Shown: positions 53,557 through 62,406 of the stretch, piece by piece | How positions within the stretch are numbered: the first letter of the stretch is position 1 | Layout of the letters: every line of letters starts with the position of its first letter | Assembly: GCF_900116105.1 (NCBI RefSeq) | Contig: NZ_FPAC01000001.1 | Coordinates: forward strand, 362,862-426,861 | DNA length: 64,000 bases | Direction of reading: 5' to 3' | Source of the DNA: Paenibacillus sp. 453mf | Lineage (GTDB): Bacteria; Bacillota; Bacilli; Paenibacillales; Paenibacillaceae | Position numbers and translations under genes: made by a program | The notes under the pieces: model-generated | The model's input: the letters and a program-made list of their open reading frames with translations, nothing else | The model's database searches: none | What the model was told of the DNA's origin: nothing

Positions 53557-54650
53557 ATACTCTTCACCTGCTCTTCCAGCGTATTTCCTTCTTTAATTCG
53601 GGCGTAGGCGTCCCATAGGCCCCACAAATACATAATGCCAAGCGCACGATCATACAGCCCGTAACCAGGTCTGCATTTCTCATCCCATATATGCCGTCCA
53701 TGATCTGGACGTGCATAACCGGTAAATCCGGTGTCATGGTATGCCTGGACAATTCCCGTAATATCGACCGTTCCATCCTGAGTACGATGGGAGGTCTCCA
53801 TGAAGTCACCGTTATCAAATACTTTGACGTTGCGGATATGGGCAAATGGAATTCGATCCTTGAATTCGTGGATCAGGGAAACAATATCATTCCCTGGATT
53901 TGCGCCGAGCGAGCCGCTGCAGAGCGTAATGCTGTTGTTCGGACTGTTATAAATAGAGAGGAAACGTCGGATGTTGTCCTGACTTGTAATAATCCGCGGC
54001 AGACCGAAGATGGACCATGGCGGATCGTCCGGGTGAATGGCCATTCTAATGTCATGAGCCTCAGCAATTGGAATGATCTCATTCAGGAAATATTCCAGAT
54101 TGGACCACAGGTCTTCCTCCGTTACATTCGTGTAGGCCTCAAATAGAGCGGTCAGGTGCTTCAGGCGCTCAGGCTCCCAGCCAGGCATTGTCAGCTGTGA
54201 ATCCTGATTGATCTGATGAACCAGATCAAAGGGATCAATGTTGTGGATTCGTGCTTTTTCATAGAAGAGAGCAGTCGAGCCGTCAGGTCCTTCCTTGTAT
54301 AAGTCAGTCCGCAGCCAGTCAAAAATGGGCATGAAATTATAACAGATCACTTTAACACCAACCTGGGCAAGCTTCTCTATTGTTCTCTTATAATTCTCGA
54401 TGTACTGATCCCTGGAGGGAAGACCCAGCTTGATATCTTCATGAATGTTCACGCTTTCAACAACATCGAGATGAAGTCCGGCCAGTTCGGCTTGAGACTT
54501 TATCTCGAGAATTTTGTCCATCGGCCATTCTTCACCAGCAGGAACATCATGCAGTGCCCATACGATACCTTCGACGCCTGGAATTTGCCTAATCTGATTC
54601 AGAGTGACCGTATCGTTGCCTTCGCCAAACCAGCGGAACACCATTTTCAT
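53553..54650 (-). CDS. uxuA: Mannonate dehydratase
   Basis: About 365 residues. A TIM-barrel enzyme dehydrating D-mannonate to 2-keto-3-deoxygluconate. Family blocks: [83 protein letters not shown]-like [18 protein letters not shown] and [11 protein letters not shown], which contain the metal-binding His, Cys and Asp. ATG 54650 is chosen: AAAGGTGG is correctly spaced, while GTG 54662 lies within it. Confidence 0.95.
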   Translation of the reverse strand: MKMVFRWFGEGNDTVTLNQIRQIPGVEGIVWALHDVPAGEEWPMDKILEIKSQAELAGLHLDVVESVNIHEDIKLGLPSRDQYIENYKRTIEKLAQVGVKVICYNFMPIFDWLRTDLYKEGPDGSTALFYEKARIHNIDPFDLVHQINQDSQLTMPGWEPERLKHLTALFEAYTNVTEEDLWSNLEYFLNEIIPIAEAHDIRMAIHPDDPPWSIFGLPRIITSQDNIRRFLSIYNSPNNSITLCSGSLGANPGNDIVSLIHEFKDRIPFAHIRNVKVFDNGDFMETSHRTQDGTVDITGIVQAYHDTGFTGYARPDHGRHIWDEKCRPGYGLYDRALGIMYLWGLWDAYARIKEGNTLEEQVKSI

Positions 54651-54672
54651 GTTAGCAGCCACCTTTCATTGG

Positions 54673-55353
54673 TCAAGGTTTGAAATAATTTGGAAATTTT
54701 CCTCTTAAGAAACGCTCATCGTGAATAGCCAGGTTCATATGATCCTTCATGAGGGCTACCGCGCGCTTCTCATCCTGTCTGGAAATAGAATCCACCATCT
54801 GCTGATGCTGATCATAAATATGCTGCCAGTCCTGATCGGCTGCAAGACGCAGCTTGCGGATTCGATTCATGTGAACATTCATTTGCTGCATGGCGGCCCA
54901 AGTATTACTCTTGCTGCATCGTGTAAATAAGGTGCGGTGAAAGGCTTCATCGAGCTCAAACATCGATTTGTTATCCTGTGCTTCCATGGAAGCACGCTGT
55001 CTGATAAGCAGCAGCTCAAGCTCCTGGATGTCCACTTCCGAGAATTGATGACACGCAAGACGAACAACGGCGCATTCCAGCTGCTCTCTCATGAAGCGGG
55101 CCTCCTCAACGAGGGATAGATCAATGAGAGACACCATCGTACCGCGCTGAGGATACACGTCAAGCAGTCCTTCTCCGGCCAGCCTGAGAAAGCTCTCTCG
55201 TACAGGTGTACGGCTGACATTAAAAGCTAATGCAATTTCTTTCTCGGATATGCTTGTTCCCGGAATGAGGTCAAAATTCAAAATTTGGTCCTTCAATGCA
55301 TCGTACACGGCTTCTCTTGTGGAAGTTGGCTGAGGACGAATATGTAAATCCAT
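54673..55353 (-). CDS. uxuR: GntR-family regulator, FadR/UxuR type
   Basis: 226 residues. The winged helix (REAVYDALKDQILNFDLIPGTSISEKEIALAFNVSRTPVRESFLRLAGEGL, landmarks REAVYDALKDQIL and NVSRTPVRESFLRLA) is followed by a helical FCD domain with metal-type residues in FELDEAFHRTL and HMNLAIHDERFL. Position directly upstream of uxuA and beside a strong palindrome points to local control by hexuronate intermediates. The start follows GAGGTGAAATTTTAA. Confidence 0.88.
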   Translation of the reverse strand: MDLHIRPQPTSTREAVYDALKDQILNFDLIPGTSISEKEIALAFNVSRTPVRESFLRLAGEGLLDVYPQRGTMVSLIDLSLVEEARFMREQLECAVVRLACHQFSEVDIQELELLLIRQRASMEAQDNKSMFELDEAFHRTLFTRCSKSNTWAAMQQMNVHMNRIRKLRLAADQDWQHIYDQHQQMVDSISRQDEKRAVALMKDHMNLAIHDERFLRGKFPNYFKP

Positions 55354-55378
55354 TTAAAATTTCACCTCATTTCTTCAC

Positions 55379-55406
55379 CATACTACCATACAAGTATGGT
55401 AGTATG
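55379..55406. promoter_or_regulatory. Palindromic operator between uxuR and the alcohol dehydrogenase
   Basis: CATACTACCATAC and GTATGGTAGTATG are perfect inverted 13-bp arms around AA. It lies 26 bases before the uxuR start and within the divergent promoter region of the dehydrogenase gene. Presumed UxuR binding site. Confidence 0.75.
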
Positions 55407-55581
55407 AAAGAGGAAGCTGTCTTTTTGTTAAAGAAAACTTGAGAATAAGTTCTGTGGCAGGTTGAAGAAGCTAAGGATATTTAGCTGTACTACCTGATCA
55501 ACTGGGGAACTGAACCGTAATTATGTAACCGCGTTCATTTTTTAATTCCTTCAATTCATACGATCAAGGAGAGTGTCTATT

Positions 55582-56646
55582 ATGGAGAAACTAAAGTTAA
55601 TGAAAGCAGCAATTATGGATAAACCAGGTCACATTGAGCTCAAGGAGCTGCCTATACCTGAGGTGAAACCGGACGAAGTGCTGGTCAAGATTATGGCGGT
55701 TGGGGTATGTGGTTCAGATGTTCATTATTATGAGCATGGCAGAATCGGAAGATTTGTTGTGGAGAAGCCGATCATTCTGGGTCATGAATGTGCAGGAATT
55801 ATAATTGAGACTGGAGATCGTGTGAAGCGTGTGAAGACAGGAGACCGAGTAGCCATAGAGCCCGGGGTAACCTGCGGCAGATGCCGTTATTGTAAAGAAG
55901 GCAGATATAATCTGTGTCCTGAGGTTGAATTTTTGGCTACTCCTCCTGTAGATGGTGCATTTGTTCAATATTTAGCGATTCGGGAGGATTTCGTATTTCC
56001 GATTCCGGATGAGCTCTCTTATGAAGCAGCAGCACTTGTTGAACCGTTCTCGGTGGGAATCCATGCTGCGAATCGCTGTGAGCTTAAACCTGGCGCTACG
56101 GTTGCCATTATGGGGATGGGGCCGGTAGGCTTGATGGCGGTGGCTGCCGCTAGATCCTTCGGTGCGAGCCAGATTATCGTTACCGATCTTGAGGATATTC
56201 GGCTTCATGCAGCACTTAGGCTGGGAGCCACACATGCCATTAATGTATCGAAAGAGGATGCCAACGCTAAAATTAAGGAGCTTACAGGCGGAATCGGTGT
56301 AGATACGGCTTGGGAGACCGCAGGGAGTCCACGGGCGCTGAGTTCAGCTCTGTCTTCGCTGCGCCGAGGAGGCAAGCTCGTCATTGTCGGACTTCCTGCC
56401 CAGGATGAAATTCCACTGAACGTTCCGTTCATCGCAGATAATGAGATCGACATTTATGGTGTATTCCGTTATGCCAACACCTATCCGGATGGTATCAAGT
56501 TCCTTGCTTCGGGTGAGATTCCAGCCGATTCACTAATTACAGACCGTTATACCTTGGAAGAGACTCAGGAAGCGATGGAGCGGGCTATTCATAACAAGAG
56601 CGGGAGTCTCAAGATCATTGTTTACCCGAATGGAATGGAGAATTAA
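55582..56646 (+). CDS. Zinc-dependent alcohol dehydrogenase (YjmD/sorbitol dehydrogenase-like)
   Basis: 354 residues. Catalytic zinc site in GVCGSDVHYYEHG and GHECAGIII, structural zinc Cys cluster in GVTCGRCRYCKEGRYNLCPE, Rossmann motif GMGPVGLMAVAAA, and a PVDGAFVQYLAI block as in polyol dehydrogenases. In B. subtilis a similar gene (yjmD) sits in the hexuronate operon, which matches the context here. The substrate is probably a hexonate or polyol. ATG 55582 follows AAGGAGAGTGTCTATT. Confidence 0.9.
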   Translation: MEKLKLMKAAIMDKPGHIELKELPIPEVKPDEVLVKIMAVGVCGSDVHYYEHGRIGRFVVEKPIILGHECAGIIIETGDRVKRVKTGDRVAIEPGVTCGRCRYCKEGRYNLCPEVEFLATPPVDGAFVQYLAIREDFVFPIPDELSYEAAALVEPFSVGIHAANRCELKPGATVAIMGMGPVGLMAVAAARSFGASQIIVTDLEDIRLHAALRLGATHAINVSKEDANAKIKELTGGIGVDTAWETAGSPRALSSALSSLRRGGKLVIVGLPAQDEIPLNVPFIADNEIDIYGVFRYANTYPDGIKFLASGEIPADSLITDRYTLEETQEAMERAIHNKSGSLKIIVYPNGMEN

Positions 56647-56788
56647 CCGGCTGAGTAATAACCTGAACCCTCGCAATCGGTATAGCTCAGGACTATAAGC
56701 TCCATAGGAAAAGAGTATTTAAGGTAAGCTCAGCCGCTGTGTCATAATGGGATCATTCTAGAATGTCAGGATGAGGAGTGATTCCCGA

Positions 56789-57559
56789 ATGAATAATGAT
56801 CAAGTATGGGCTTCAGAGCTGTATGACAGCAAGCTTTCATTTGTATCGGAGCTGGGGAAGGGCGTCGTTAGCCTGCTTGCACCGGTCAAGGGTGAACGGA
56901 TTCTGGATATCGGCTGCGGGACCGGTGATCTGACGAATGAGATTGCTGGCTTCGGGGCCGAGGTTACGGGGATGGATATGTCTCCAGATATGCTGGCCAA
57001 GGCTCGTGACAAATACCCTCATCTTCGGTTTATACAAGGAGATGCGGAGCAGTATATTGGAGATAAAGCCTTCTATGATGCTGTATTCTCCAATGCTGCG
57101 CTGCATTGGATGAAGAACGCGGAAGGAGCAGCAAGAAGCATCTATCAGGTGCTGAAGCCTGGAGGGAGATTTATGGCGGAATTCGGAGGCAAGGGTAATG
57201 TGCAGATCGTAACCCAGGCAATTTATGAGGTGCTTGAAGAGGAGTGCAGTATCCATGCATCTGAGTTGAACCCGTGGTATTTCCCAAGCATCGGCGAGTA
57301 CAGTACACTCCTCGAAGCGCTGGGGTTCCATGTAGCATATGCTGTTCATTTCGATCGGCCGACGCCGATGCATGACGGAGATGAGGGGCTGCAACACTGG
57401 CTTAGTGGTTTTTCGAGTTCATTTTTTAAAGGGATAGATGCAAGAGAGAAGATCCATATATATCAGAAAATCGCGGACAAGACGAGAGCAGAGTTATTTC
57501 ATGACGGAGTATGGTATATCGATTATAAGCGGATTCGAATTAAAGCGATTAAATCATAA
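56789..57559 (+). CDS. Class I SAM-dependent methyltransferase (trans-aconitate methyltransferase-like)
   Basis: About 256 residues. SAM motif I ILDIGCGTGDLTNEIA, acidic motif II GMDMSPDMLAKAR, FIQGDAEQY and FSNAALHWMKN motifs as in Tam/UbiE-type enzymes, then VLKPGGRFMAEFGG. The C-terminal third has no catalytic signature. Exact substrate unknown. ATG 56789 follows GAGGAGTGATTCCCGA. Confidence 0.88.
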   Translation: MNNDQVWASELYDSKLSFVSELGKGVVSLLAPVKGERILDIGCGTGDLTNEIAGFGAEVTGMDMSPDMLAKARDKYPHLRFIQGDAEQYIGDKAFYDAVFSNAALHWMKNAEGAARSIYQVLKPGGRFMAEFGGKGNVQIVTQAIYEVLEEECSIHASELNPWYFPSIGEYSTLLEALGFHVAYAVHFDRPTPMHDGDEGLQHWLSGFSSSFFKGIDAREKIHIYQKIADKTRAELFHDGVWYIDYKRIRIKAIKS

Positions 57560-57732
57560 ATTATAGCGCATATTGGCAAGCTAGATATGTGAGACCAACT
57601 CACGCAGCCAGAACTATATAGAAGCTGCAATTACCGGAGCGTGCGTCATTCTTGGATGATGTTGTGTAAGAGTATGTAGATAGGCTTGAGGCATGTTAGT
57701 CTGAGATCCGGTATAGAGAGGAGTTACATATC

Positions 57733-58020
57733 ATGAGTGAAATATTGCAGGGAGCCAATGAGTTCTACGTAGAGCAGAATGGCGAAAAGGCCGCGACCAT
57801 TGGATTTGAGCCAGGGCGTGAAGGTGGAGAAGGGCCAGGCGTCATCATGATTACCCATACCTTTGTGTCAGAAGAGCTACGGGGTGAAGGTGTCGGAGTT
57901 GATCTGGTGAAGCGGGTCGTTCAATATGCGAGAGATAATCAATTAAAGGTTGTTCCCATGTGTTCTTTTGCCAGCAGTGTAATGGATAAGCATACGGAAC
58001 TGCAGGATGTGCTGGTTTAA
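57733..58020 (+). CDS. Small GNAT-like acetyltransferase (YjdJ type)
   Basis: 95 residues. A compact acetyltransferase core: a beta region (FYVEQNGEKAATIGFEPG), ITHTFVSEELRGEGVGVDLVKRVVQYARDNQLKVVPMCSFA (landmarks HTFVSEELRGEGVG and KVVPMCSFA). This matches the short GCN5-like family (PF14542) of YjdJ/YidJ proteins. Substrate unknown. The start follows GAGAGGAGTTACATATC. Confidence 0.88.
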   Translation: MSEILQGANEFYVEQNGEKAATIGFEPGREGGEGPGVIMITHTFVSEELRGEGVGVDLVKRVVQYARDNQLKVVPMCSFASSVMDKHTELQDVLV

Positions 58021-58042
58021 CGAACCGGTAGAGGTATGCGAC

Positions 58043-58091
58043 AAAAAAGATAGATATGGCATACACTTTATATGCTGTATCTATCTTTTTT
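58043..58091. terminator. Bidirectional terminator
   Basis: AAAAAAGATAGATA pairs with TATCTATCTTTTTT between two convergent acetyltransferase genes. Confidence 0.88.
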
Positions 58092-58130
58092 AATATCGTG
58101 ATATTTGCAAAACCGACTACTCATAGGAGA

Positions 58131-58691
58131 TCAGGATGGCTGGCAAGCTTCCCATTCTTCTCTCAGTAGGCCCATCAAGATTCGATCGTATTTCTGACCT
58201 CCGCGCAGGACCGCTTGGCGCATACGGCCCTCTTCCACGAAGCCGGCTTTCTTATAGGCATGATAGGCAATCTCGTTATACGAAATGACATCCAGGCTGA
58301 CCCGGTTCAAATTCAGCTCGTAAAAAGCGTAGCGCAATATGAGCTGAAGTGCATCACTGCCGTATCCTTTGTTGCGGTCCTTGGCCTTACCGATACCAAT
58401 GGCAAGTCTGGCCGACTGGTTGTTCCACTCGATGCTGTGCAGAGCGACAAAACCGATTAGGCGGTCTTCATCAATCGTACGCAGCATAAATTCAACGCCG
58501 TGATCCATCCGGGCACTCTTGGGTTCATTCTCCTGAACGGTTTGCGGAACAGCATAATCGGTATCCAAATTTCTCAAATATTCATAGTCTTCTGTATAAC
58601 CTGCAAGTGTTTGCGCATCCTGCTGAATCGCTGCGGCAAGCCGAACCTTATTTCCATGGAACCAGTTGTTCGGGTTCGAAGTATAATCCAT
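58131..58691 (-). CDS. GNAT N-acetyltransferase (RimJ/RimL type)
   Basis: 186 residues. Acetyl-CoA-binding signature IGIGKAKDRNKGYGSDALQLILRYAF and a late LDVISYNEIAYHAYKKAGFVEEGRMRQ block (typical: NEIAYHAYKKAGF) place it with protein or small-molecule acetyltransferases of the RimJ/RimL group. A WNNQSARLAIGIG strand precedes the binding loop. The start follows GAGAGGAGTGCTGAGTAGAC. Confidence 0.9.
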   Translation of the reverse strand: MDYTSNPNNWFHGNKVRLAAAIQQDAQTLAGYTEDYEYLRNLDTDYAVPQTVQENEPKSARMDHGVEFMLRTIDEDRLIGFVALHSIEWNNQSARLAIGIGKAKDRNKGYGSDALQLILRYAFYELNLNRVSLDVISYNEIAYHAYKKAGFVEEGRMRQAVLRGGQKYDRILMGLLREEWEACQPS

Positions 58692-58773
58692 GTCTACTCA
58701 GCACTCCTCTCGTAATAACACTCATTCTAACCTATTATAGTCTATTTTTGCTGGATAATCTCTGCGTTACAAG

Positions 58774-58810
58774 AAAAGGCTGTACCTGCCTAATGCAGAT
58801 ACAGCCTTTA
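58774..58810 (-). terminator. Terminator of the MarR-SDR transcript
   Basis: On the minus strand AAAGGCTGTATCTGC pairs with GCAGGTACAGCCTTT, followed by TTCTT; it lies just downstream of the SDR pseudogene stop. Confidence 0.8.
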
Positions 58811-58840
58811 TGCGAAACTTTTAAATTCGGATACGTCCAA

Positions 58841-59135
58841 TTAAAGTGTAAGACCGCCATCAATCGTCACAATCGAGCCCGTCATGTAACTGGAAGCAGG
58901 GGAGGCCATGAAGGAGACGACACCGGATATCTCGTCGGGCGTCCCATTCTCATGTTGGACAGCTCTTCAGGCACGTACCCGCCTTGCTGGAACGATGCAG
59001 CTACACTTCTCCGGATTCCGTATTATAATCGACGAGAACAACGGTATAACCGTCCTTCGCCAGCTGGACGCTGCTCGCTCGGCCGATTCCGCTACCCGCA
59101 CCTGTAATGACTGCGATTTGTTTATGATTAGACAT
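58841..59135 (-). pseudogene. SDR-family oxidoreductase remnant (internal deletion plus frameshift)
   Basis: An intact start (ATG 59135 behind GGGAGTGCTGATATC) encodes the SDR N-terminus: KQIAVITGAGSGIGRASSV through VVLVDYNTESGEV, then a stop. Immediately after, in another frame, comes an SDR C-terminus: VAASFQQGGYVPEELSNMRM, then after a one-base loss near 58936-58946, DEISGVVSFMASPASSYMTG and the final IVTIDGG. About 150 residues including the catalytic Tyr-Lys are missing. It follows the intact SDR gene by 25 bases and looks like the decayed second gene of that operon. Confidence 0.88.
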
Positions 59136-59160
59136 GATATCAGCACTCCCCAGAATAGAA

Positions 59161-59913
59161 TTATTTCGCGAAATATCCTCCGTCGATGGGCAGCTCCACT
59201 CCAGTAATATAGGAGGATTCATCCGATGCCAGGAACAATACGCCTCTGGCGATATCTTCCGCTTTACCAAGTCGAGGGAGCGGGGTTTGAGACTGGAACC
59301 ATTGTGTCATACGCTCGTCCTTGAACATTTCAACAGTCATCGGTGTTTCAATATAACCAGGGTGAACAGAATTGGCACGAATATTGTGCTTCGCATAATC
59401 GACTGCTGTCGCTTTAGTCAGCATCCGTACAGCACCTTTACTTGCTGTATAGGGCCCTGCACCGCTGCCGCCTGTCAAGCCGGCGATCGAAGAGATGTTA
59501 ACGATGGAGCCGCCTCCGGCTTCGATCATATGTGGAATGACATACTTCTGACCCAGGAAGATGCTGGTCACATTGATGGACATGGTCTTCTCGAAGCCCT
59601 CAACTGTAAGATCCATATAAGGAGTCGCGTTGGACACACCAGCGTTGTTGACTAGAATATCGATCCTCCCAAACTTGGCAACGGTTTCATTAACAATGTT
59701 AATCCAGCCTTCTTCGGAAGTAACATCATGCTTGAATCCGATGGCTTCTCCCCCAGCAGCATTGATCTTGGCTACGACTTCTTGAATTTTGTCTTCTTGA
59801 AGATCGGTAATGGCTACCTTAGCTCCTTCCTGAGCAAAAAGAATGGCGTCTGCCTTGCCCATACCACCTGCTGCTCCTGTAATAATCGCTACTTTATTAT
59901 CTAATCTTCCCAT
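59161..59913 (-). CDS. SDR-family oxidoreductase (3-oxoacyl-ACP reductase/glucose dehydrogenase-like)
   Basis: About 250 residues, complete. Cofactor loop TGAAGGMGKADAILFA, NNAGVS, Ser in NISSIAG, YTASKGAVRML with Tyr and Lys, and the C-terminal SYITGVELPIDGGY. ATG 59913 follows GGGAGGAACAAGTC; the longer reading from 59943 adds ten poorly placed residues. The upstream MarR gene is 42 bases away, so the SDR is likely under MarR control. Substrate unknown. Confidence 0.92.
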   Translation of the reverse strand: MGRLDNKVAIITGAAGGMGKADAILFAQEGAKVAITDLQEDKIQEVVAKINAAGGEAIGFKHDVTSEEGWINIVNETVAKFGRIDILVNNAGVSNATPYMDLTVEGFEKTMSINVTSIFLGQKYVIPHMIEAGGGSIVNISSIAGLTGGSGAGPYTASKGAVRMLTKATAVDYAKHNIRANSVHPGYIETPMTVEMFKDERMTQWFQSQTPLPRLGKAEDIARGVLFLASDESSYITGVELPIDGGYFAK

Positions 59914-59955
59914 GACTTGTTCCTCCCAAGTAATGAATTTCAATTACAAGCTGCT

Positions 59956-60411
59956 TTAATCGACAGTTTCTGATCGAGTAGAAGCTGTGTGTTGATCCAT
60001 GTTCTGATGCTTGATCATCTTCTTATAAGCGGCAATGAGCAGATCGAGCTCTTCTTCTGAGAAATCGGACCACAGTCCATTGGTGAGTTCCTTATATCGA
60101 TCCAGCATTTGTTGCTCGAATGCCATGCCTTGTTCCGTAATATGCAGCACGATCTTGCGTCTGTCGGACTCAGAACTCCTTCGCTCAATATAACCTTTGC
60201 GTACCAGCTTGTTGCTAAGATTCGTAATGGCTGGCATCGTCACATCTAGTGAGCCTGCAAAATAAGTCGAAGTCTGAGGACCTTCCCGAGCAAGTGTCCG
60301 AAGGATGAAGTACTGTGAGGACGTTAGCTCGTTGTCCAGAATCTTTGCATATTTCGCCACAAAATTCATCATATAGCCGCTAATTAGCTCAGACAGCAAT
60401 TCTTGTTTCAC
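59956..60411 (-). CDS. MarR-family transcriptional regulator
   Basis: 151 residues, GTG start behind GAGGTGAACGATTT. The winged helix is clear (LTSSQYFILRTLAREGPQTSTYFAGSLDVTMPAITNLSNKLVRKGYIERRSSESDRRKIVLHITEQG, landmarks SSQYFILRTLAREG, MPAITNLSNKLVRKGYIERR and DRRKIVLHIT). It likely represses itself and the downstream SDR gene. A TTAAGA-GA-TCTTAA inverted repeat (60458-60471) upstream is a candidate operator. Confidence 0.92.
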   Translation of the reverse strand: MKQELLSELISGYMMNFVAKYAKILDNELTSSQYFILRTLAREGPQTSTYFAGSLDVTMPAITNLSNKLVRKGYIERRSSESDRRKIVLHITEQGMAFEQQMLDRYKELTNGLWSDFSEEELDLLIAAYKKMIKHQNMDQHTASTRSETVD

Positions 60412-60457
60412 AAATCGTTCACCTCGAGATCTGAATATTATTTATAGTGTTTAATTA

Positions 60458-60471
60458 TTAAGAGATCTTAA
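60458..60471. promoter_or_regulatory. Candidate MarR operator
   Basis: TTAAGAGATCTTAA: 6-bp inverted arms, located about 50 bases upstream of the marR start in a very AT-rich gap. Confidence 0.4.
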
Positions 60472-60619
60472 CAACTTTAGTTTAAATAAATTATAAGCTG
60501 ACGTCAACTTGGTTTATGCTTCCATATAGGCCGAAATTTATACATAGTCTGTGAAACGGGCTTGCTAGTTTTATGGCCAAAGGTTATCGTTAGGGCAAGG
60601 AAACTTTTAAGGGATAGAA

Positions 60620-60958
60620 ATGGAGAATCGAATTAGAATGGTACAAATGACATCTAAAAGAGCAGCTGACTTACTTGATCAATGGATTGTATTCCTGGAT
60701 ATGGACAACCCGAAGGCTTGGGATCGTGACGAATATCCTTACATCAAGGAGAGTCTCAGCGTCGTTCGTTCTGTAGTCAAGCTACTTAGAGGTAAAAATG
60801 CAGGCAATGCGCCTTCTAAAAAGGAACTGGCGGAGCTGTTAAATGAATTCATAGAGGAAATTGCCTTGGATGATGAGCAGGAGTGGGAGAAGGAAAACCG
60901 GGCTTTTGTGCAAGAGGTGCATGAAGCCGCCAAATTTGCTGTGAAATTCATGCGTTAA
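60620..60958 (+). CDS. Small hypothetical protein, 112 residues
   Basis: Family not recognised. An all-helical, highly charged cytosolic protein without signal peptide or membrane segment, with SKRAADLLDQWIVFLDMDNP near the start and an acidic C-terminal half (EEIALDDEQEWEKENRAF). The upstream binding site AAGGGATAGAA supports translation. Its stop codon lies inside the first unit of a 47-bp tandem hairpin repeat. Confidence 0.65.
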   Translation: MENRIRMVQMTSKRAADLLDQWIVFLDMDNPKAWDRDEYPYIKESLSVVRSVVKLLRGKNAGNAPSKKELAELLNEFIEEIALDDEQEWEKENRAFVQEVHEAAKFAVKFMR

Positions 60959-61098
60959 TAAATTGCGCAATTATTTGAGTTGAAGTGATTCAAATATTGC
61001 GTCAATAAATTGCGCAATTATTTGAGTTGAAGTGATTCAAATATTGCGTCAATAAATTGCGCAATAAATTGAATTAAAATATATCCATTTGTTGCGTC
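60952..61098 (+). repeat. 47-bp tandem hairpin repeat, two near-identical units and one degenerate unit
   Basis: Units begin with GCGTYAATAAATTGCGCAAT at 60952, 60999 and 61046; the first two are identical apart from one base and the third diverges after about 23 bases, ending with TTGCGTCAA near 61098. Each unit can fold: TTGCGCAATTATTTGA against TTCAAATATTGCGTCAA. Confidence 0.9.
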
Positions 61099-61122
61099 AA
61101 TAGAGCAATTTCATCATCTAAC

Positions 61123-61177
61123 AAAAAAAGGATAGCAGACGCCAAAGCTCTAGTCTCTGGCGATGCTATCCTTTTTT
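61123..61177. terminator. Bidirectional terminator between the small gene and speD
   Basis: An A-run, then GGATAGCA...TGCTATCC with an inner CGCCA/TGGCG stem, then a T-run. Confidence 0.92.
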
Positions 61178-61185
61178 CATCCATC

Positions 61186-62058
61186 TCATGTTTCCATATC
61201 AACTGCCCGCTCGTAAATAAAATCTTCTTCTGCATTTTCGTCAATGACGCCAGCATCCATATTGATGCCATAATAAATTTCGTCCATCTCTGTCTTGAGC
61301 TGCTCCGTAATTTCCTGTTGCTCCTCTACATTCAGCTTGTCCTTCGTATAGCCAAACAAATAGTTGTTCAGATCAAATTCCTTCAATTTACATTTGGTGT
61401 GAAAAATATGATGCTGGTACACATTGATGTCAATCATATCAAATTGCTGCTGGATACTGGCTGGAATGTAGTTCTGAATGGAGCTAATGTCATGATCAAT
61501 AAACAGCTTGTTTCCGTCAATATCACGGGTAAATCCGCGGACACGATAATCGATCGTCATAATATCGGTATCAAACGAATGAATAAGATAATTCAGAGCC
61601 TTCAGCGGTGAAATCTCTCCACAAGTGGATACATCGATATCCGCACGGAAGGTACTGATTCCTTCGTATGGATGGAATTCCGGATAGGTGTGAACGGTAA
61701 TATGGCTCTTGTCCAAATGCATCACCACATGATCTGGAAGAGGACCGGGTGATTCTTCAAAAGATTCCTCTTCAGCATCGCCTACAGGTCCCTCGGATAC
61801 GAGCAGGGTTACGCTTGCCCCTTGAGGAATATAGTCCTGCTTCGCCACATTAAGCACATGCGCTCCAATGATGTTGGATACATTCGTCAGAATCTGGGTC
61901 AATCGGTCTGCATTATATTGTTCATCGATATATTCAATGTAAGCTTCGCGTTCTTCCTTGGTCTTCGTATAACATACATCGTACATATTGAAGCTGAGGG
62001 ATTTAGTCAAATTGTTAAACCCGTGGAGTTCAATACGCTGTTCTGGTGTAAGTGCCAT
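61186..62058 (-). CDS. speD: S-adenosylmethionine decarboxylase proenzyme (SpeD, class 1A)
   Basis: 290 residues. Supplies the aminopropyl donor for spermidine. It self-cleaves between Lys117 and Ser118 in [14 protein letters not shown] to form a pyruvoyl group; the catalytic Cys146 is in [17 protein letters not shown]. Size and sequence match the long E. coli-like SpeD, not the short SpeH of B. subtilis. The start follows CAGGGGGCAAGCATGA. A GTACAG-TT-CTGTAC palindrome (62097-62110) lies 40 bases upstream. Confidence 0.94.
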   Translation of the reverse strand: MALTPEQRIELHGFNNLTKSLSFNMYDVCYTKTKEEREAYIEYIDEQYNADRLTQILTNVSNIIGAHVLNVAKQDYIPQGASVTLLVSEGPVGDAEEESFEESPGPLPDHVVMHLDKSHITVHTYPEFHPYEGISTFRADIDVSTCGEISPLKALNYLIHSFDTDIMTIDYRVRGFTRDIDGNKLFIDHDISSIQNYIPASIQQQFDMIDINVYQHHIFHTKCKLKEFDLNNYLFGYTKDKLNVEEQQEITEQLKTEMDEIYYGINMDAGVIDENAEEDFIYERAVDMET

Positions 62059-62406
62059 TCATGCTTGCCCCCTGTCGCAAGTATCGCTAGTAACATGTAC
62101 AGTTCTGTACTTACTTTACCCAGAAGAGCATGGAATTAAAGAGACTTTAGATAATTAAATGAAAAATTAGTGCAATGAACCGCGGCTACGCATGGACGCG
62201 GTTTCCATTTTATACGAAGGAATTAAGTTTACTCCGGATTACGAATAAAGTATATATTTCGGAGAGTATTATACTCCAGAGAGTCCAGAACAGTAATTAT
62301 TTGAAGCCTTTGCTCGCTCGAGTATATGTAATTTGTAAAGGCTGTTCCCTGAACCAATGTGAGCATTGGGAAATGGGAACAGCCTTTACAAATAAGAACC
62401 ATCCAA
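62059..62406. other. Intergenic region between speD and the RluA-like gene
   Basis: Holds the palindrome at 62097-62110, a small AACCGCG/CGCGGTT hairpin (62178-62204) and the long inverted repeat at 62332-62392. A 79-codon ORF across it is not supported by a binding site and reads through the inverted repeat. Confidence 0.55.
62332..62392. repeat. Long perfect inverted repeat downstream of the RluA-like gene
   Basis: TTTGTAAAGGCTGTTCCC (62332-62349) and GGGAACAGCCTTTACAAA (62375-62392) are perfectly complementary over 18 bp, with an inner CCAATG/CATTGG stem. No T-run follows on either strand, so it is not a standard terminator. Confidence 0.85.

Noticed and set aside
60952-61098. Possible CRISPR array
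   Set aside because: The 47-bp units are directly adjacent with no spacers, only two to three copies exist and no cas genes are nearby.
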